NCBI RefSeq assembly: GCF_026420845.1
Contig: NZ_JAOWCB010000022.1
Span: 37,826-101,825 of the forward strand
Reading direction: 5' to 3'
Length of the DNA: 64,000 nt
Origin: Streptomyces sp. PR69
Lineage (GTDB): Bacteria; Actinomycetota; Actinomycetes; Streptomycetales; Streptomycetaceae
The notes beneath the pieces were generated by a model, which was not told the DNA's origin, did no database searches, and saw only the letters and a program-made list of their open reading frames with translations. Below, one piece after another: positions 23,129 to 33,355 of the stretch (position 1 is the stretch's first letter; each line of letters starts with the position of its first letter). The position numbers were made by a program, and so were the translations under genes.

Positions 23129-23851
23129 ATGGACGTCAGTTGGGAAGACTTCGGCTGGGAGCGGCTGGCCGACGGGGTGGGCCGACGACGGCTTCCGGTG
23201 TGGGACGCGACCGTGGGTCTGGTGGCCGGCAGGGACGCCGTTCTGCTGTTCGACACGGGGTCCACGCTGCGTGAGGGGGCCGCGATCCGGGCCCAGACCG
23301 AGGCCCTGACGGGCGGGCGCCGCGTGACGCATATCGCACTGAGCCATCCGCACTTCGACCATGTGCTGGGCACGGCGGCCTTCTCCGGCGCCCAGGTGTA
23401 CGGGGCGGTCGGCGTCGACGCCCTGATGCGGCGGGAGCGGGACGCGATCCGCGCGGACGCGGTACGGGAGGGGCTGGACGCGGCCGAGGCGGGCGAGTCC
23501 GTCGATCTGATGGTCATCCCCCAGCACGGGGTGTTCGGCGAGCAGACGCTGGACCTCGGCGGCCGCCAGGTGCTGCTGGCCAATGTGGGGCCCGGCCACA
23601 CCGGCCACGATCTGGCGCTGCTGGCGCCGGGCAGCCCCGAGGTGGTGTTCTGCGGCGATCTGGTCGAGGAGTCGGGCGAGCCCCAGGCGGGCCCGGACGC
23701 CATCGCCTCGCGCTGGCCCGCCGCCCTGGACCGGCTGCTGGCGCTGGGCGGGGACGACGCGGTGTATGTGCCGGGGCACGGGGCGGTGGTCGACGCCGCG
23801 TTCGTACGGCGTCAGCGCGATGAGCTGGCGAGACGCTTCGGGGTGTCGTAA
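23129..23851 (+). CDS. metallo-beta-lactamase-fold hydrolase
   Basis: 240 residues. Zinc motif SHPHFDHVLG, later ligands in GPGHTGHD, VVFCGDLVEESG and VPGHGAVVD; all ligands of a dinuclear centre are present. The N-terminus LVAGRDAVLLFDTGST is typical of the family's first strands. The family covers thioesterases, lactonases and glyoxalase II-like enzymes, and the substrate is unknown. Divergent from hrcA; the next gene on the strand follows after 10 bp (leader frame at 23862). Confidence 0.85.
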   Translation: MDVSWEDFGWERLADGVGRRRLPVWDATVGLVAGRDAVLLFDTGSTLREGAAIRAQTEALTGGRRVTHIALSHPHFDHVLGTAAFSGAQVYGAVGVDALMRRERDAIRADAVREGLDAAEAGESVDLMVIPQHGVFGEQTLDLGGRQVLLANVGPGHTGHDLALLAPGSPEVVFCGDLVEESGEPQAGPDAIASRWPAALDRLLALGGDDAVYVPGHGAVVDAAFVRRQRDELARRFGVS

Positions 23852-23854
23852 CGT
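23849..23854 (+). promoter_or_regulatory. leaderless -10 box (TAACGT) upstream of the duplicated DUF3097 start
   Basis: TAACGT overlaps the stop of the previous gene and lies 7 bases before the ATG at 23862, which opens the 36-codon leader frame. Confidence 0.4.
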
Positions 23855-23861
23855 CGGCCAA

Positions 23862-23972
23862 ATGCGCAGCTACAGCCCGGACCTGACACCCCCTTGGCTG
23901 CATCTCCCGGGGGACAACCCCCGGACCCCCGGCAGAATGGCCCCCCATGCGACCGCGACACTACAGCGCTGA
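23862..23972 (+). CDS. 36-codon leader frame, duplicate of the DUF3097 gene's 5' end
   Basis: The frame starts MRSYSPDLTPPW and runs out of phase to a TGA at 23970. The next gene starts MRPRHYSADLTAPW, so the same N-terminal block exists twice 85 bp apart. The first copy has the promoter-proximal ATG and the sequence I expect for the family start; GC-rich intergenic-type DNA separates it from the second. It overlaps the start of the real gene by 26 bp and may act as a translated leader or simply be a scar. Confidence 0.5.
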   Translation: MRSYSPDLTPPWLHLPGDNPRTPGRMAPHATATLQR

Positions 23973-24753
23973 CCTGACAGCCCCCTGGAAGAAATCCGCC
24001 GCCGTGCCCGAGGTGGCCGCGGAGGCGGATCTGGTGGTGGAGGAGGTCTCGACGGGCTTCTGCGGCGCGGTGATCCGCTGTGAGGCGGGGACGGTGACCC
24101 TGGAGGACCGCTTCGGCAAGCACCGGGTCTTTCCGCTCGCCCCGCGTGGCTTCCTGCTGGAGGGCGAGGTCGTCACCCTGGTCCGCCCCTCCTCCCAGGC
24201 CCCGTCGCGCCCCGCCCGTACCGCCTCCGGCTCCCTCGCGGTGCCGGGCGCACGGGCCCGTGTCGCCCGCGCGGGGCGCATCTATGTGGAGGGCCGCCAT
24301 GACGCGGAGCTGGTCGAGAAGGTGTGGGGCGACGATCTGCGCATCGAGGGCGTCGTCGTGGAGTACCTGGAGGGCGTCGACGACCTTGCCGCGATCGTCG
24401 CCGACTTCGCGCCGGGGCCGGACGCCCGGCTGGGCGTCCTGGTCGACCATCTGGTGCCGGGTTCGAAGGAGTCCCGGATCGCGGCCCGGGTCACGGGCGA
24501 TGACGTCCTCGTGGTGGGCCACCCTTACGTCGACGTCTGGCAGGCGGTGAAGCCCGCCGCCCTGGGCATTGCCGCCTGGCCTGCGGTCCCGCCCGGCGAG
24601 GACTGGAAGACCGGCGTCTGCCGGGCGCTCGGCTGGCCTCCCAACACCGGGGCGGCCTGGCAGCGCGTTCTGGGCTCCGTCCGCTCCTACAAGGACCTGG
24701 AGCCGGCGCTGCTGGGCGCTGTGGAGCGGCTCATCGACTTCGTGACGGAATAA
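23947..24753 (+). CDS. DUF3097 family protein
   Basis: 268 residues, actinobacterial DUF3097. Conserved features are DLVVEEVSTGFCGAVIRCEAGTV near the start, RIYVEGRHDAELVEKVWGDDLR (a TOPRIM-like EGRHDAEL segment), LGVLVDHLVPGSKESRIAA and HPYVDVWQAVKP. The pattern E-G-x-x-D ... D-H-L-V suggests a TOPRIM-type metal site, but I know of no established function. Start ATG 23947 follows a poor ribosome site. The N-terminus looks rebuilt after a local duplication (see 23862). Confidence 0.8.
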   Translation: MRPRHYSADLTAPWKKSAAVPEVAAEADLVVEEVSTGFCGAVIRCEAGTVTLEDRFGKHRVFPLAPRGFLLEGEVVTLVRPSSQAPSRPARTASGSLAVPGARARVARAGRIYVEGRHDAELVEKVWGDDLRIEGVVVEYLEGVDDLAAIVADFAPGPDARLGVLVDHLVPGSKESRIAARVTGDDVLVVGHPYVDVWQAVKPAALGIAAWPAVPPGEDWKTGVCRALGWPPNTGAAWQRVLGSVRSYKDLEPALLGAVERLIDFVTE

Positions 24754-24917
24754 GGCCCCGTATAGGGCCCGGTACAGGGCCCCGTTGCGGGAGATCGTTC
24801 CGCAGGCTGGGCCCCCGGGCGAAGCTCTGGGGGAGGGTTGGCACAACGCCCCGTGACCGGGTACGCGCACGGGGTGCGCCCGCCCCGATCACCTGGGCCC
24901 TGGGGGCTCTGGTGCCC

Positions 24918-26150
24918 TCAGTCCACCAGGTCCCGCACCACCGCGTCCGCGAGCAGCCGCCCCCGCAGCGTCAGCGCCGCCCGCCCCGCCTCGTACGGCC
25001 CGGGTTCGAGGAGCCCGTCCGCCAGCGCCTTGCGGGAGGCGGCCAGCCCGGCGTCCCGCAGCAGCTCCAGCGGCACTCCCTCCCGCAGCCTCAGCTCCAG
25101 CAGCACCCGCTCCACCCGGCGGTCCTCCGCCGACAGGAGTTCGCGGCCCGCGCCCGGGGAGCGTCCCTGCGCCAGGGCGGCCGCGTACGCACCCGGGTGC
25201 TTCACATTCCACCACCGCACGCCGCCGACATGGCTGTGCGCGCCAGGGCCCGCGCCCCACCAGTCCGCGCCGCGCCAGTAGAGCTCGTTGTGCAGGCAGC
25301 GGCCCGCCTCGGAGGCGGTCCAGTTCGATACCTCGTACCACTCGAAACCGGCCGCGGAGAGGGTCTCCTCGGCGATCAGATACCGGTCCGCGTGCACGTC
25401 GTCGTCGGTCATCGGGACCTCGCCGCGCCGGATGCGCCGGGCGAGCTGGGTGCCCTCCTCGACGATCAGGGCGTATGCCGACACATGGTCCGGGCCCGCG
25501 CCGACGGCGGCGTCGAGCGAGGCCCGCCAGTCGTCGTCGCTCTCCCCCGGCGTACCGTAGATCAGGTCGAGGTTCACATGGTCGAAGCCGGCGGCCCGGG
25601 CCTCGGCCACGCATGCCTCCGGGCGCCCCGGGGTGTGCGTGCGGTCGAGGACCTTCAGCACATGCTGCCGGGCGCTCTGCATGCCGAAGGAGATCCGGTT
25701 GAAGCCGCCTTCCCGCAGCGCGGCCAGATAGGCGGGGTCCACGGACTCCGGGTTGGCCTCCGTGGTGATCTCCGCGTCGTCGGCGAGCCCGAACTCGTCC
25801 CGTACCGCTGTGAGCATCGCCACCAGATCGCCTGCGGCCAGCAGCGTCGGGGTGCCGCCGCCGACGAAGACGGTCCGCACCGGCCGGGGGTCGTCGCCGA
25901 GGACCTTGCGGGCGAGGCGGATCTCGTCGGCGAGCGTGGCGGCGTAGTTGTCGCGGGAGGCGAGCACGCCGCCGCTGCCGCGAAGCTCGGTGGCGGTGTA
26001 GGTGTTGAAGTCGCAGTAGCCGCAGCGGGTGGCGCAGTACGGCACATGCAGATAGAAGGCGAGCGGACGGTCCGCGGACGCGTCGAGCGCGGACGCGGGC
26101 AGGGCGCCGTCCTGAGGCACGGGCTCGCCGTCGGGCAGTACGGAAGGCAT
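24918..26150 (-). CDS. hemW: HemW-like radical SAM haem chaperone
   Basis: 410 residues. The radical SAM motif C-x3-C-x2-C is C39-ATR-C43-GY-C46 followed by DFNTYT; glycine-rich VFVGGGTPTLL and the HemW C-terminal domain (ELLRDAGLAASRKALADGLL) follow. The extra Cys of true HemN is absent, so it is HemW (haem delivery), not coproporphyrinogen dehydrogenase. The start is ATG 26150 by family N-terminus (MPSVLPDGEPVP); ATG 26159 is also in frame. Confidence 0.93.
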   Translation of the reverse strand: MPSVLPDGEPVPQDGALPASALDASADRPLAFYLHVPYCATRCGYCDFNTYTATELRGSGGVLASRDNYAATLADEIRLARKVLGDDPRPVRTVFVGGGTPTLLAAGDLVAMLTAVRDEFGLADDAEITTEANPESVDPAYLAALREGGFNRISFGMQSARQHVLKVLDRTHTPGRPEACVAEARAAGFDHVNLDLIYGTPGESDDDWRASLDAAVGAGPDHVSAYALIVEEGTQLARRIRRGEVPMTDDDVHADRYLIAEETLSAAGFEWYEVSNWTASEAGRCLHNELYWRGADWWGAGPGAHSHVGGVRWWNVKHPGAYAAALAQGRSPGAGRELLSAEDRRVERVLLELRLREGVPLELLRDAGLAASRKALADGLLEPGPYEAGRAALTLRGRLLADAVVRDLVD

Positions 26151-26220
26151 GCCCTCCATTGTCCGTCACCGGCGGCGAACCCCTGCCGGGCGCCGTGTGC
26201 TGTACGCGTATGCCGTGCGC

Positions 26221-28110
<1,890 letters not shown>

Positions 28111-28261
28111 GACGTCGTCCTCCGAGCCTGGCCTTCCTGGCCTTTTTAACTGGCGAGTAACCATCGAGCCGTGATCAGAGTAGAGCGGACGCGTCCGCCG
28201 CGTAAGACTCTGCACGCTGCCGCTTCATAACGAACACGGCGCGAACACGGCGCGAGAAAGC

Positions 28262-28290
28262 ATCCGCCCCGGCCGTGCACCGGGGCGGAT
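28262..28290 (-). terminator. strong hairpin after lepA
   Basis: ATCCGCCCCGG-N7-CCGGGGCGGAT is a perfect 11-bp stem located ~110 bp beyond the lepA stop and upstream of the acyl-CoA ligase gene. The T tract is weak, as is usual in this genus. The rest of the 288-bp gap holds short CTTGTCCTGCGT repeats and no gene. Confidence 0.75.
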
Positions 28291-28398
28291 CCTCTCACGT
28301 CACTTCTTTTCGGCGCTTCGAGCCGTTTCCCGCAGCTTCCCGCCCCACTTGTCGCTTCCTGCCCTGCTTCTTGTCCTGCGTCTTGTCCTGCGTCTGCC

Positions 28399-30264
28399 CT
28401 ACTTCTTGCCCTTGGCGCCTTCGTCGCTGGAGAGGACGGCGATGAAAGCCTCCTGCGGGACCTCCACGCTGCCGACCATCTTCATCCGCTTCTTGCCTTC
28501 CTTCTGCTTCTCCAGCAGCTTCCGCTTACGGGAGATGTCACCGCCGTAGCACTTGGCGAGGACGTCCTTGCGGATGGCGCGGATGGTCTCGCGGGCGATC
28601 ACGCGCGAGCCGATGGCCGCCTGGACCGGCACCTCGAAGGCCTGCCGGGGGATCAGTTCCTTGAGCTTGGCGACCAGCCGTACGCCGTATGCGTACGCCT
28701 GATCCTTGTGGGTGATCGCGGAGAACGCGTCGACCTTGTCGCCGTGCAGCAGGATGTCCACCTTGACCAGGCTGGAGCTCTGCTCGCCGGTCGGCTCGTA
28801 GTCGAGGGAGGCATAACCGCGCGTCTTGGACTTCAGCTGGTCGAAGAAGTCGAAGACGATCTCGGCGAGCGGAAGGGTGTAGCGGATCTCCACCCGGTCC
28901 TCGGAGAGGTAGTCCATGCCGAGCAGAGTGCCGCGGCGGGCCTGGCAGAGCTCCATGATCGAGCCGATGAACTCGCTGGGAGCGAGGATCGTGGCCCGCA
29001 CGACCGGCTCATGGACCTCGGCGATCTTCCCCTCGGGGAACTCACTCGGGTTGGTGACCGTGTACTCCGTCCCGTCCTCCATCACCACGCGGTAGACCAC
29101 GTTGGGCGCGGTGGCGATCAGGTCGAGGCCGAACTCGCGCTCCAGGCGCTCGCGGATGACGTCCAGGTGCAGCAGGCCCAGGAAGCCCACGCGGAAGCCG
29201 AAGCCGAGGGCCGCGGAGGTCTCCGGCTCGTAGACCAGCGCGGCGTCGTTGAGCTGCAGCTTGTCGAGGGCTTCCCGCAGCTCCGGGTAGTCGGAGCCGT
29301 CCAGCGGATACAGGCCGGAGAACACCATCGGCTTGGGGTCCTTGTAGCCGCCCAGCGGCTCCTCGGCGCCCTTGGTCTGCTGGGTGATGGTGTCGCCGAC
29401 CTTGGACTGGCGGACGTCCTTCACACCGGTGATCAGATAGCCCACCTCGCCGACCCCGAGACCGTCGGCCGGGAGCATCTCGGGCGAGTTGGTCCCGATC
29501 TCCAGCAGCTCGTGGGTGGCGTTCGTGGACATCATCCTGATGCGCTCGCGCTTGCTGAGCTGTCCGTCGACCACACGGACATAGGTGACGACGCCCCGGT
29601 AGGAGTCATAGACCGAGTCGAAGATCATCGCGCGGGCCGGGGCGTCCTTCACGCCGACCGGGGCGGGGACCTCGCGGACGACGCGGTCGAGCAGCGCCTC
29701 GACGCCGAGGCCCGTCTTGGCCGACACCTTCAGCACGTCCTCGGGCTCGCAGCCCACCAGGTTGGCCAGCTCTTCCGAGAACTTCTCGGGCTGGGCGGCC
29801 GGCAGGTCGATCTTGTTGAGGACCGGCACGATCGTGAGGTCGTTCTCCATCGCCAGATAGAGGTTGGCGAGGGTCTGTGCCTCGATGCCCTGAGCGGCGT
29901 CGACGAGCAGGATCGTGCCCTCGCAGGCGGCGAGGGAGCGCGACACCTCATAGGTGAAGTCGACGTGCCCCGGGGTGTCGATCATGTTGAGGATATGGGG
30001 CTTTCCCTGGTCGGGGCCCTCGGTGGGGGCCCAGGGCAGCCGCACGGCCTGGGACTTGATCGTGATGCCGCGCTCGCGCTCGATGTCCATGCGGTCGAGG
30101 TACTGGGCGCGCATCTGCCGCTGCTCGACCACTCCGGTCAGCTGGAGCATCCGGTCGGCAAGCGTCGACTTGCCGTGGTCGATGTGCGCGATGATGCAGA
30201 AGTTGCGGATCAGCGCCGGGTCGGTACGGCTCGGCTCGGGCACATTGCTGGGGGTCGCGGGCAC
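28399..30264 (-). CDS. lepA: elongation factor 4 (LepA)
   Basis: 621 residues. G motifs are AHIDHGKSTL, DTPGHVDF and NKIDLP; the LepA-specific C-terminal domain follows (GGDISRKRKLLEKQKEGKKRMK). EF4 is a ribosome-bound GTPase with a role in initiation/30S assembly. GTG 30264 has AGGA 6 bases upstream; the frame is open further up, but family length fits this start. It diverges from rpsT, as in many Gram-positives. Confidence 0.97.
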   Translation of the reverse strand: MPATPSNVPEPSRTDPALIRNFCIIAHIDHGKSTLADRMLQLTGVVEQRQMRAQYLDRMDIERERGITIKSQAVRLPWAPTEGPDQGKPHILNMIDTPGHVDFTYEVSRSLAACEGTILLVDAAQGIEAQTLANLYLAMENDLTIVPVLNKIDLPAAQPEKFSEELANLVGCEPEDVLKVSAKTGLGVEALLDRVVREVPAPVGVKDAPARAMIFDSVYDSYRGVVTYVRVVDGQLSKRERIRMMSTNATHELLEIGTNSPEMLPADGLGVGEVGYLITGVKDVRQSKVGDTITQQTKGAEEPLGGYKDPKPMVFSGLYPLDGSDYPELREALDKLQLNDAALVYEPETSAALGFGFRVGFLGLLHLDVIRERLEREFGLDLIATAPNVVYRVVMEDGTEYTVTNPSEFPEGKIAEVHEPVVRATILAPSEFIGSIMELCQARRGTLLGMDYLSEDRVEIRYTLPLAEIVFDFFDQLKSKTRGYASLDYEPTGEQSSSLVKVDILLHGDKVDAFSAITHKDQAYAYGVRLVAKLKELIPRQAFEVPVQAAIGSRVIARETIRAIRKDVLAKCYGGDISRKRKLLEKQKEGKKRMKMVGSVEVPQEAFIAVLSSDEGAKGKK

Positions 30265-30379
30265 GCAGGGTCCTGATTCTCGAGACGCCGGGCGCGTCTG
30301 GCTCGGTCGATGGCTGAGGCTTACGTCTTCAGTCGATACGTAGGCTCTATGGTCCCACGCGCACGGGAGTGTGCTCGGT

Positions 30380-30409
30380 TTGGGCCGCTCGATGAGCGAC
30401 TGGTAGCCT
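30380..30409 (+). promoter_or_regulatory. rpsT promoter
   Basis: TTGGGC (-35, 30380-30385) and TAGCCT (-10, 30404-30409) are separated by 18 bp and lie 72 bp before rpsT, in the divergent gap with lepA. Confidence 0.6.
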
Positions 30410-30480
30410 GGGCAGCTGTGTCTCGCGCACCCTCTCGCGTGGGACGGACAAGAGATCATCGAACCTGTAAAGGCTCTTTC

Positions 30481-30747
30481 GTGGCGAACATCAAGTCCCA
30501 GATCAAGCGGAACAAGACCAACGAGAAGGCGCGCCTGCGCAACAAGGCCGTCAAGTCCTCGGTCAAGACCGCGGTCCGCCAGGCCCGCGAGGCCATCGCG
30601 GCGGGCGACGCCGAGAAGGCCACCGCGGCCGTCGCGCTGGCGTCGAAGAAGCTCGACAAGGCCGCCTCGAAGGGTGTCCTCCACAAGAACAACGCCGCCA
30701 ACAAGAAGTCGGCGCTGGCTGCCAAGGTTGCCACCCTCAAGGGCTGA
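30481..30747 (+). CDS. rpsT: 30S ribosomal protein S20
   Basis: 88 residues, Lys/Ala-rich, starting MANIKSQIKRNKTNEKARLR, the standard S20 N-terminus, and ending AALAAKVATLKG-like (SALAAKVATLKG). S20 binds the 16S rRNA 5' domain and helix 44. GTG 30481 with AAGG 8 bases upstream. The promoter and terminator fit a single-gene unit. Confidence 0.98.
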   Translation: MANIKSQIKRNKTNEKARLRNKAVKSSVKTAVRQAREAIAAGDAEKATAAVALASKKLDKAASKGVLHKNNAANKKSALAAKVATLKG

Positions 30748-30871
30748 GCTCTTGATTGATCGCCGGTAGGGATCCGGCGGGCCCTCTCATCCGCCCCCTT
30801 CCCCGGCACCACACTCTCCGCGCCGCACGCGGCCTGCGTTCGCCACGCGGGTGCGGCGCACCAGCCGAAAA

Positions 30872-30923
30872 CGAAGGCCCCGGCCCTCGCCCTTTCCCCA
30901 GGGCAGGCGTACCGGGGCCTTCG
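30872..30923 (+). terminator. rpsT terminator
   Basis: CGAAGGCCCCGG (30872-30883) pairs with CCGGGGCCTTCG (30912-30923), a perfect 12-bp stem with a 28-base loop, about 125 bp after rpsT. Confidence 0.6.
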
Positions 30924-30929
30924 CCATGC

Positions 30930-31235
30930 GGCTCTTTCCGGTAACTGGGGGCAAGCCCCCAGACCCCCATTACGGCCTGAAGGCCATGCCCTCAAGCGCC
31001 GGAGGGGCTCCAAGCGAGCCCGTCCGGCGCTTGAGGCGCGGGGGCCGGAAGTTCAGCCTCGCCGGCGATTGAGGCGCAGGGGGCTGCACCATCAAGCCCC
31101 GTGGGGGCACCCCCGGACGGAGTCTGGGGGAGATTGAGGCGCGGGGGTCAGGGGGCGGAGCCCCTGGAAACGGGGTCTGGGGCGGAGCCCCAGTTACGGG
31201 AAAGGGCGGGGAGGGGAAACCCGCCCGGCCACCGC
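30930..31235. repeat. mosaic of dispersed intergenic repeats between rpsT and holA
   Basis: This gene-free stretch contains GGGGGCAAGCCCCC, CCTCAAGCGCCGGA, the reverse GTCCGGCGCTTGAGG, the 52-bp block identical to 3817-3868 (here 31096-31147), and paired GGGGCGGAGCCCC hairpins. The same elements, rearranged, fill 3700-3890 and 20560-20760, each at a 3' end between transcription units. Confidence 0.75.
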
Positions 31236-32225
31236 CTAGCCACGGCGAGCCCGCGCCGCCCGCGCCACCGCCACCACCGCCTTCTCAAGCGCGTACTCCG
31301 GGTCGTCCCCACCGCCCTTCACCCCTTCGTCCGCCTCCGCGACCGCCCGCATCGCCGCCGCGACGCCGTCCGGGGTCCAGCCGCGCATCTGCTGCCTTAC
31401 GCGGTCGATCTTCCACGGCGGCATGCCCAGCTCGCGTGCGAGATCGGCGGGCCGTCCGCCTCGTGCGGAGGACAGCTTGCCGATCGCCCGGACGCCCTGC
31501 GCCAGCGCGCTGGTGATCAGGACTGGGGCGACCCCGGTGGACAGCGACCAGCGGAGCGCCTCCAGGGCCTCCGCCGCCCGCCCCTCCACCGCACGGTCGG
31601 CCACGGTGAAGCTCGACGCCTCGGCACGGCCCGTGTAGTAGCGGGCGACGACCGCTTCGTCGATCGTGCCGTCCACATCCGCCGTGAGCTGCGCCACCGC
31701 GCTCGCCAGCTCCCGCAGATCGCTTCCGATCGCGTCGACCAGCGCCTGGCACGCCTCGGGCGTCGCCGATCTGCCAAGCCCCCGGAACTCCGACCGGACG
31801 AACGTCAGCCGCTCCGCGGGCTTCGTCGTCTTCGGGCAGGCGACCTCACGCGCTCCGGCCTTCCGGGCCGCGTCCAGCAGGCCCTTGCCCTTGGCTCCCC
31901 CCGGGTGCAGCAGCACCAGCGTGATCTCCTCCGCGGGCGCTGCGAGATAGGCCTTCACGTCTTTGACCGTGTCGGCGGACAGATCCTGCGCGTTCCGCAC
32001 GATCACGACCTTGCGCTCGGCGAACAGCGACGGGCTGGTCAGCTCGGCGAGCGTGCCGGGCTGCAGCTGGTCGGCGATGAGGTCGCGGACGTCCGTATCG
32101 GGGTCGGCGGCTCGCGCCGCCGCCACCACCTGCCGCACCGCCCGGTCCAGAAGCAGGTCCTCCTGGCCCACCGCGAGCGTGACGGGGGCGAGCGGATCGT
32201 CGGTCGAATTCTTTCTGCTGGCCAT
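31236..32225 (-). CDS. holA: DNA polymerase III subunit delta
   Basis: 329 residues. The protein has the HolA clamp-loader layout: LAVGQEDLLLDRAVRQVV at the N-terminus (degenerate nucleotide-binding domain), KVVIVRNAQDLSADTVKDVKAYL, and the C-terminal collar helices with LGMPPWKIDRVRQQMRGWTPD. It opens the beta clamp in the loader complex. ATG 32225 (MASRKNSTDDPLAPV) is preceded by GGAGG. It sits near comEC/comEA, the usual order in Streptomyces. Confidence 0.95.
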   Translation of the reverse strand: MASRKNSTDDPLAPVTLAVGQEDLLLDRAVRQVVAAARAADPDTDVRDLIADQLQPGTLAELTSPSLFAERKVVIVRNAQDLSADTVKDVKAYLAAPAEEITLVLLHPGGAKGKGLLDAARKAGAREVACPKTTKPAERLTFVRSEFRGLGRSATPEACQALVDAIGSDLRELASAVAQLTADVDGTIDEAVVARYYTGRAEASSFTVADRAVEGRAAEALEALRWSLSTGVAPVLITSALAQGVRAIGKLSSARGGRPADLARELGMPPWKIDRVRQQMRGWTPDGVAAAMRAVAEADEGVKGGGDDPEYALEKAVVAVARAARARRG

Positions 32226-32282
32226 TGCCCTCCAGCATCCCATGGCCCGCTGACACTCCTGCCCGTGCCGGAGAATGGGCGG

Positions 32283-32525
32283 GTGAGTGAACGACACATT
32301 CTGGTGCTGCCGGACCGCGACTCGGCGGAAGAGGTGGCCGAGGGGCTTGCCGACCGCTTCGGGGTGACGGAGGAACCCCAGCTCGTACGGGACGCCCTGG
32401 CCGGCGAGGACGATGCGGAAGACGCCCAGTGGCTGGTCGTCGTGGAAGATCCGGACGGCCGGCTGGCCCCCGCCGCGCTGGACGGCTTCGCCGCCGAATT
32501 CGACGGCTGGCTCGAAGTCCCCTGA
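32283..32525 (+). CDS. small conserved acidic protein, function unknown
   Basis: 80 residues, strongly acidic, starting MSERHILVLPDRDSAEEVAE and ending FDGWLEVP. Predicted mixed alpha/beta with no membrane segment or metal motif. GTG 32283 has GGAG 9 bases upstream. It diverges from holA with only 57 bp between the starts and converges on the NAT/comEC unit. Codon use is like the neighbours. I do not recognise a characterised family. Confidence 0.75.
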   Translation: MSERHILVLPDRDSAEEVAEGLADRFGVTEEPQLVRDALAGEDDAEDAQWLVVVEDPDGRLAPAALDGFAAEFDGWLEVP

Positions 32526-32566
32526 CCCTCCGGCCTCCCACGGGCTGTCGGCTCATATAGCGGGCC

Positions 32567-33355
32567 CTAGCTCTGCCGCCGCGCCACGGGCTCGGACGGC
32601 AGCCGGTCGAGCCGCAGCCCGAAGTGGTCGCGGTAGGCGGCGAGCAGAGCGGCGTCGTTGGCCAGCTTCCGCTCCTGGCGTTCACCGTGTTCGTGGGTCA
32701 CCAGTTTTCTGCCGGAGATCGTGATCCGGCCGGTGGAGGTGAGCCGGGAGCACACGACGGACCGGCAGAACTGCGATTGGGGCGACGTACGGTGCCACCA
32801 TGCCCCGGCGGTGAAGTCCCTCAGCTCACGGGGCCGTGTCTCCAGCCGGAACTGGGGCTTGTCGTCCCGGAGCACATCGAGGTCGCCCTCCGGCGCCTCG
32901 GTGACCCGGAACGTGCCCGCGGGGTCCAGCTGGTCGCCGCGCTCGTCGAGCGCGAGCGGGTAGTGGCTGTGGTCGCCGAAGCCGACGTCCGCCAGCCAGG
33001 GCCCTGAGGAGTCGGCCGTCTCCACCCGCAAGGCGAGATGGTCGTACGGGATGCCCAGCCGGCCGTCTTCCCCGAACACCCGCGCCTGGAGCAGATCGAC
33101 CCGGAAGCCCAGCGCCCGCAGCAAGAGGGCGAAGGCTCCGTTGAGTTCGTAGCAGAAGCCGCCGCGCCGTGCGTCCACGATCTTGGTGAGGAGCGCTTCC
33201 TCCTCCAGCAGAATGTCCTCGCCGAGATGGATGGACAGATTCTCGAACGGCACCTCCGTCAGATGGTGCAGCTGAAGCTGGCGCAGGGCGCCGGCGTCCG
33301 CCCGCTCCGGGCGGTCGGCTCCGATACGGCTGAGGTAGTCGTCCATGGGGTCCAT
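32567..33355 (-). CDS. nat: arylamine N-acetyltransferase (region in frame with comEC)
   Basis: 262 residues if started at ATG 33355 (MDPMDDYLSRIG). The catalytic triad is complete: Cys68 in RRGGFCYELNG, His106 in PYDHLALRV, Asp123 in LADVGFGDHS, so it should acetylate arylamines or hydrazines from acetyl-CoA. The frame has no stop between the comEC coding region and this one, so it could also be the tail of a 1220-residue comEC product. A good ribosome site is missing, but GACACT 6 bases before the ATG could serve as a leaderless -10. Confidence 0.7.
   Translation of the reverse strand: MDPMDDYLSRIGADRPERADAGALRQLQLHHLTEVPFENLSIHLGEDILLEEEALLTKIVDARRGGFCYELNGAFALLLRALGFRVDLLQARVFGEDGRLGIPYDHLALRVETADSSGPWLADVGFGDHSHYPLALDERGDQLDPAGTFRVTEAPEGDLDVLRDDKPQFRLETRPRELRDFTAGAWWHRTSPQSQFCRSVVCSRLTSTGRITISGRKLVTHEHGERQERKLANDAALLAAYRDHFGLRLDRLPSEPVARRQS

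Noticed and set aside
30265..30684. N-terminal extension of LepA overlapping rpsT
   Set aside because: Antisense to the S20 gene; family length and AGGA-supported GTG 30264 give the true start.
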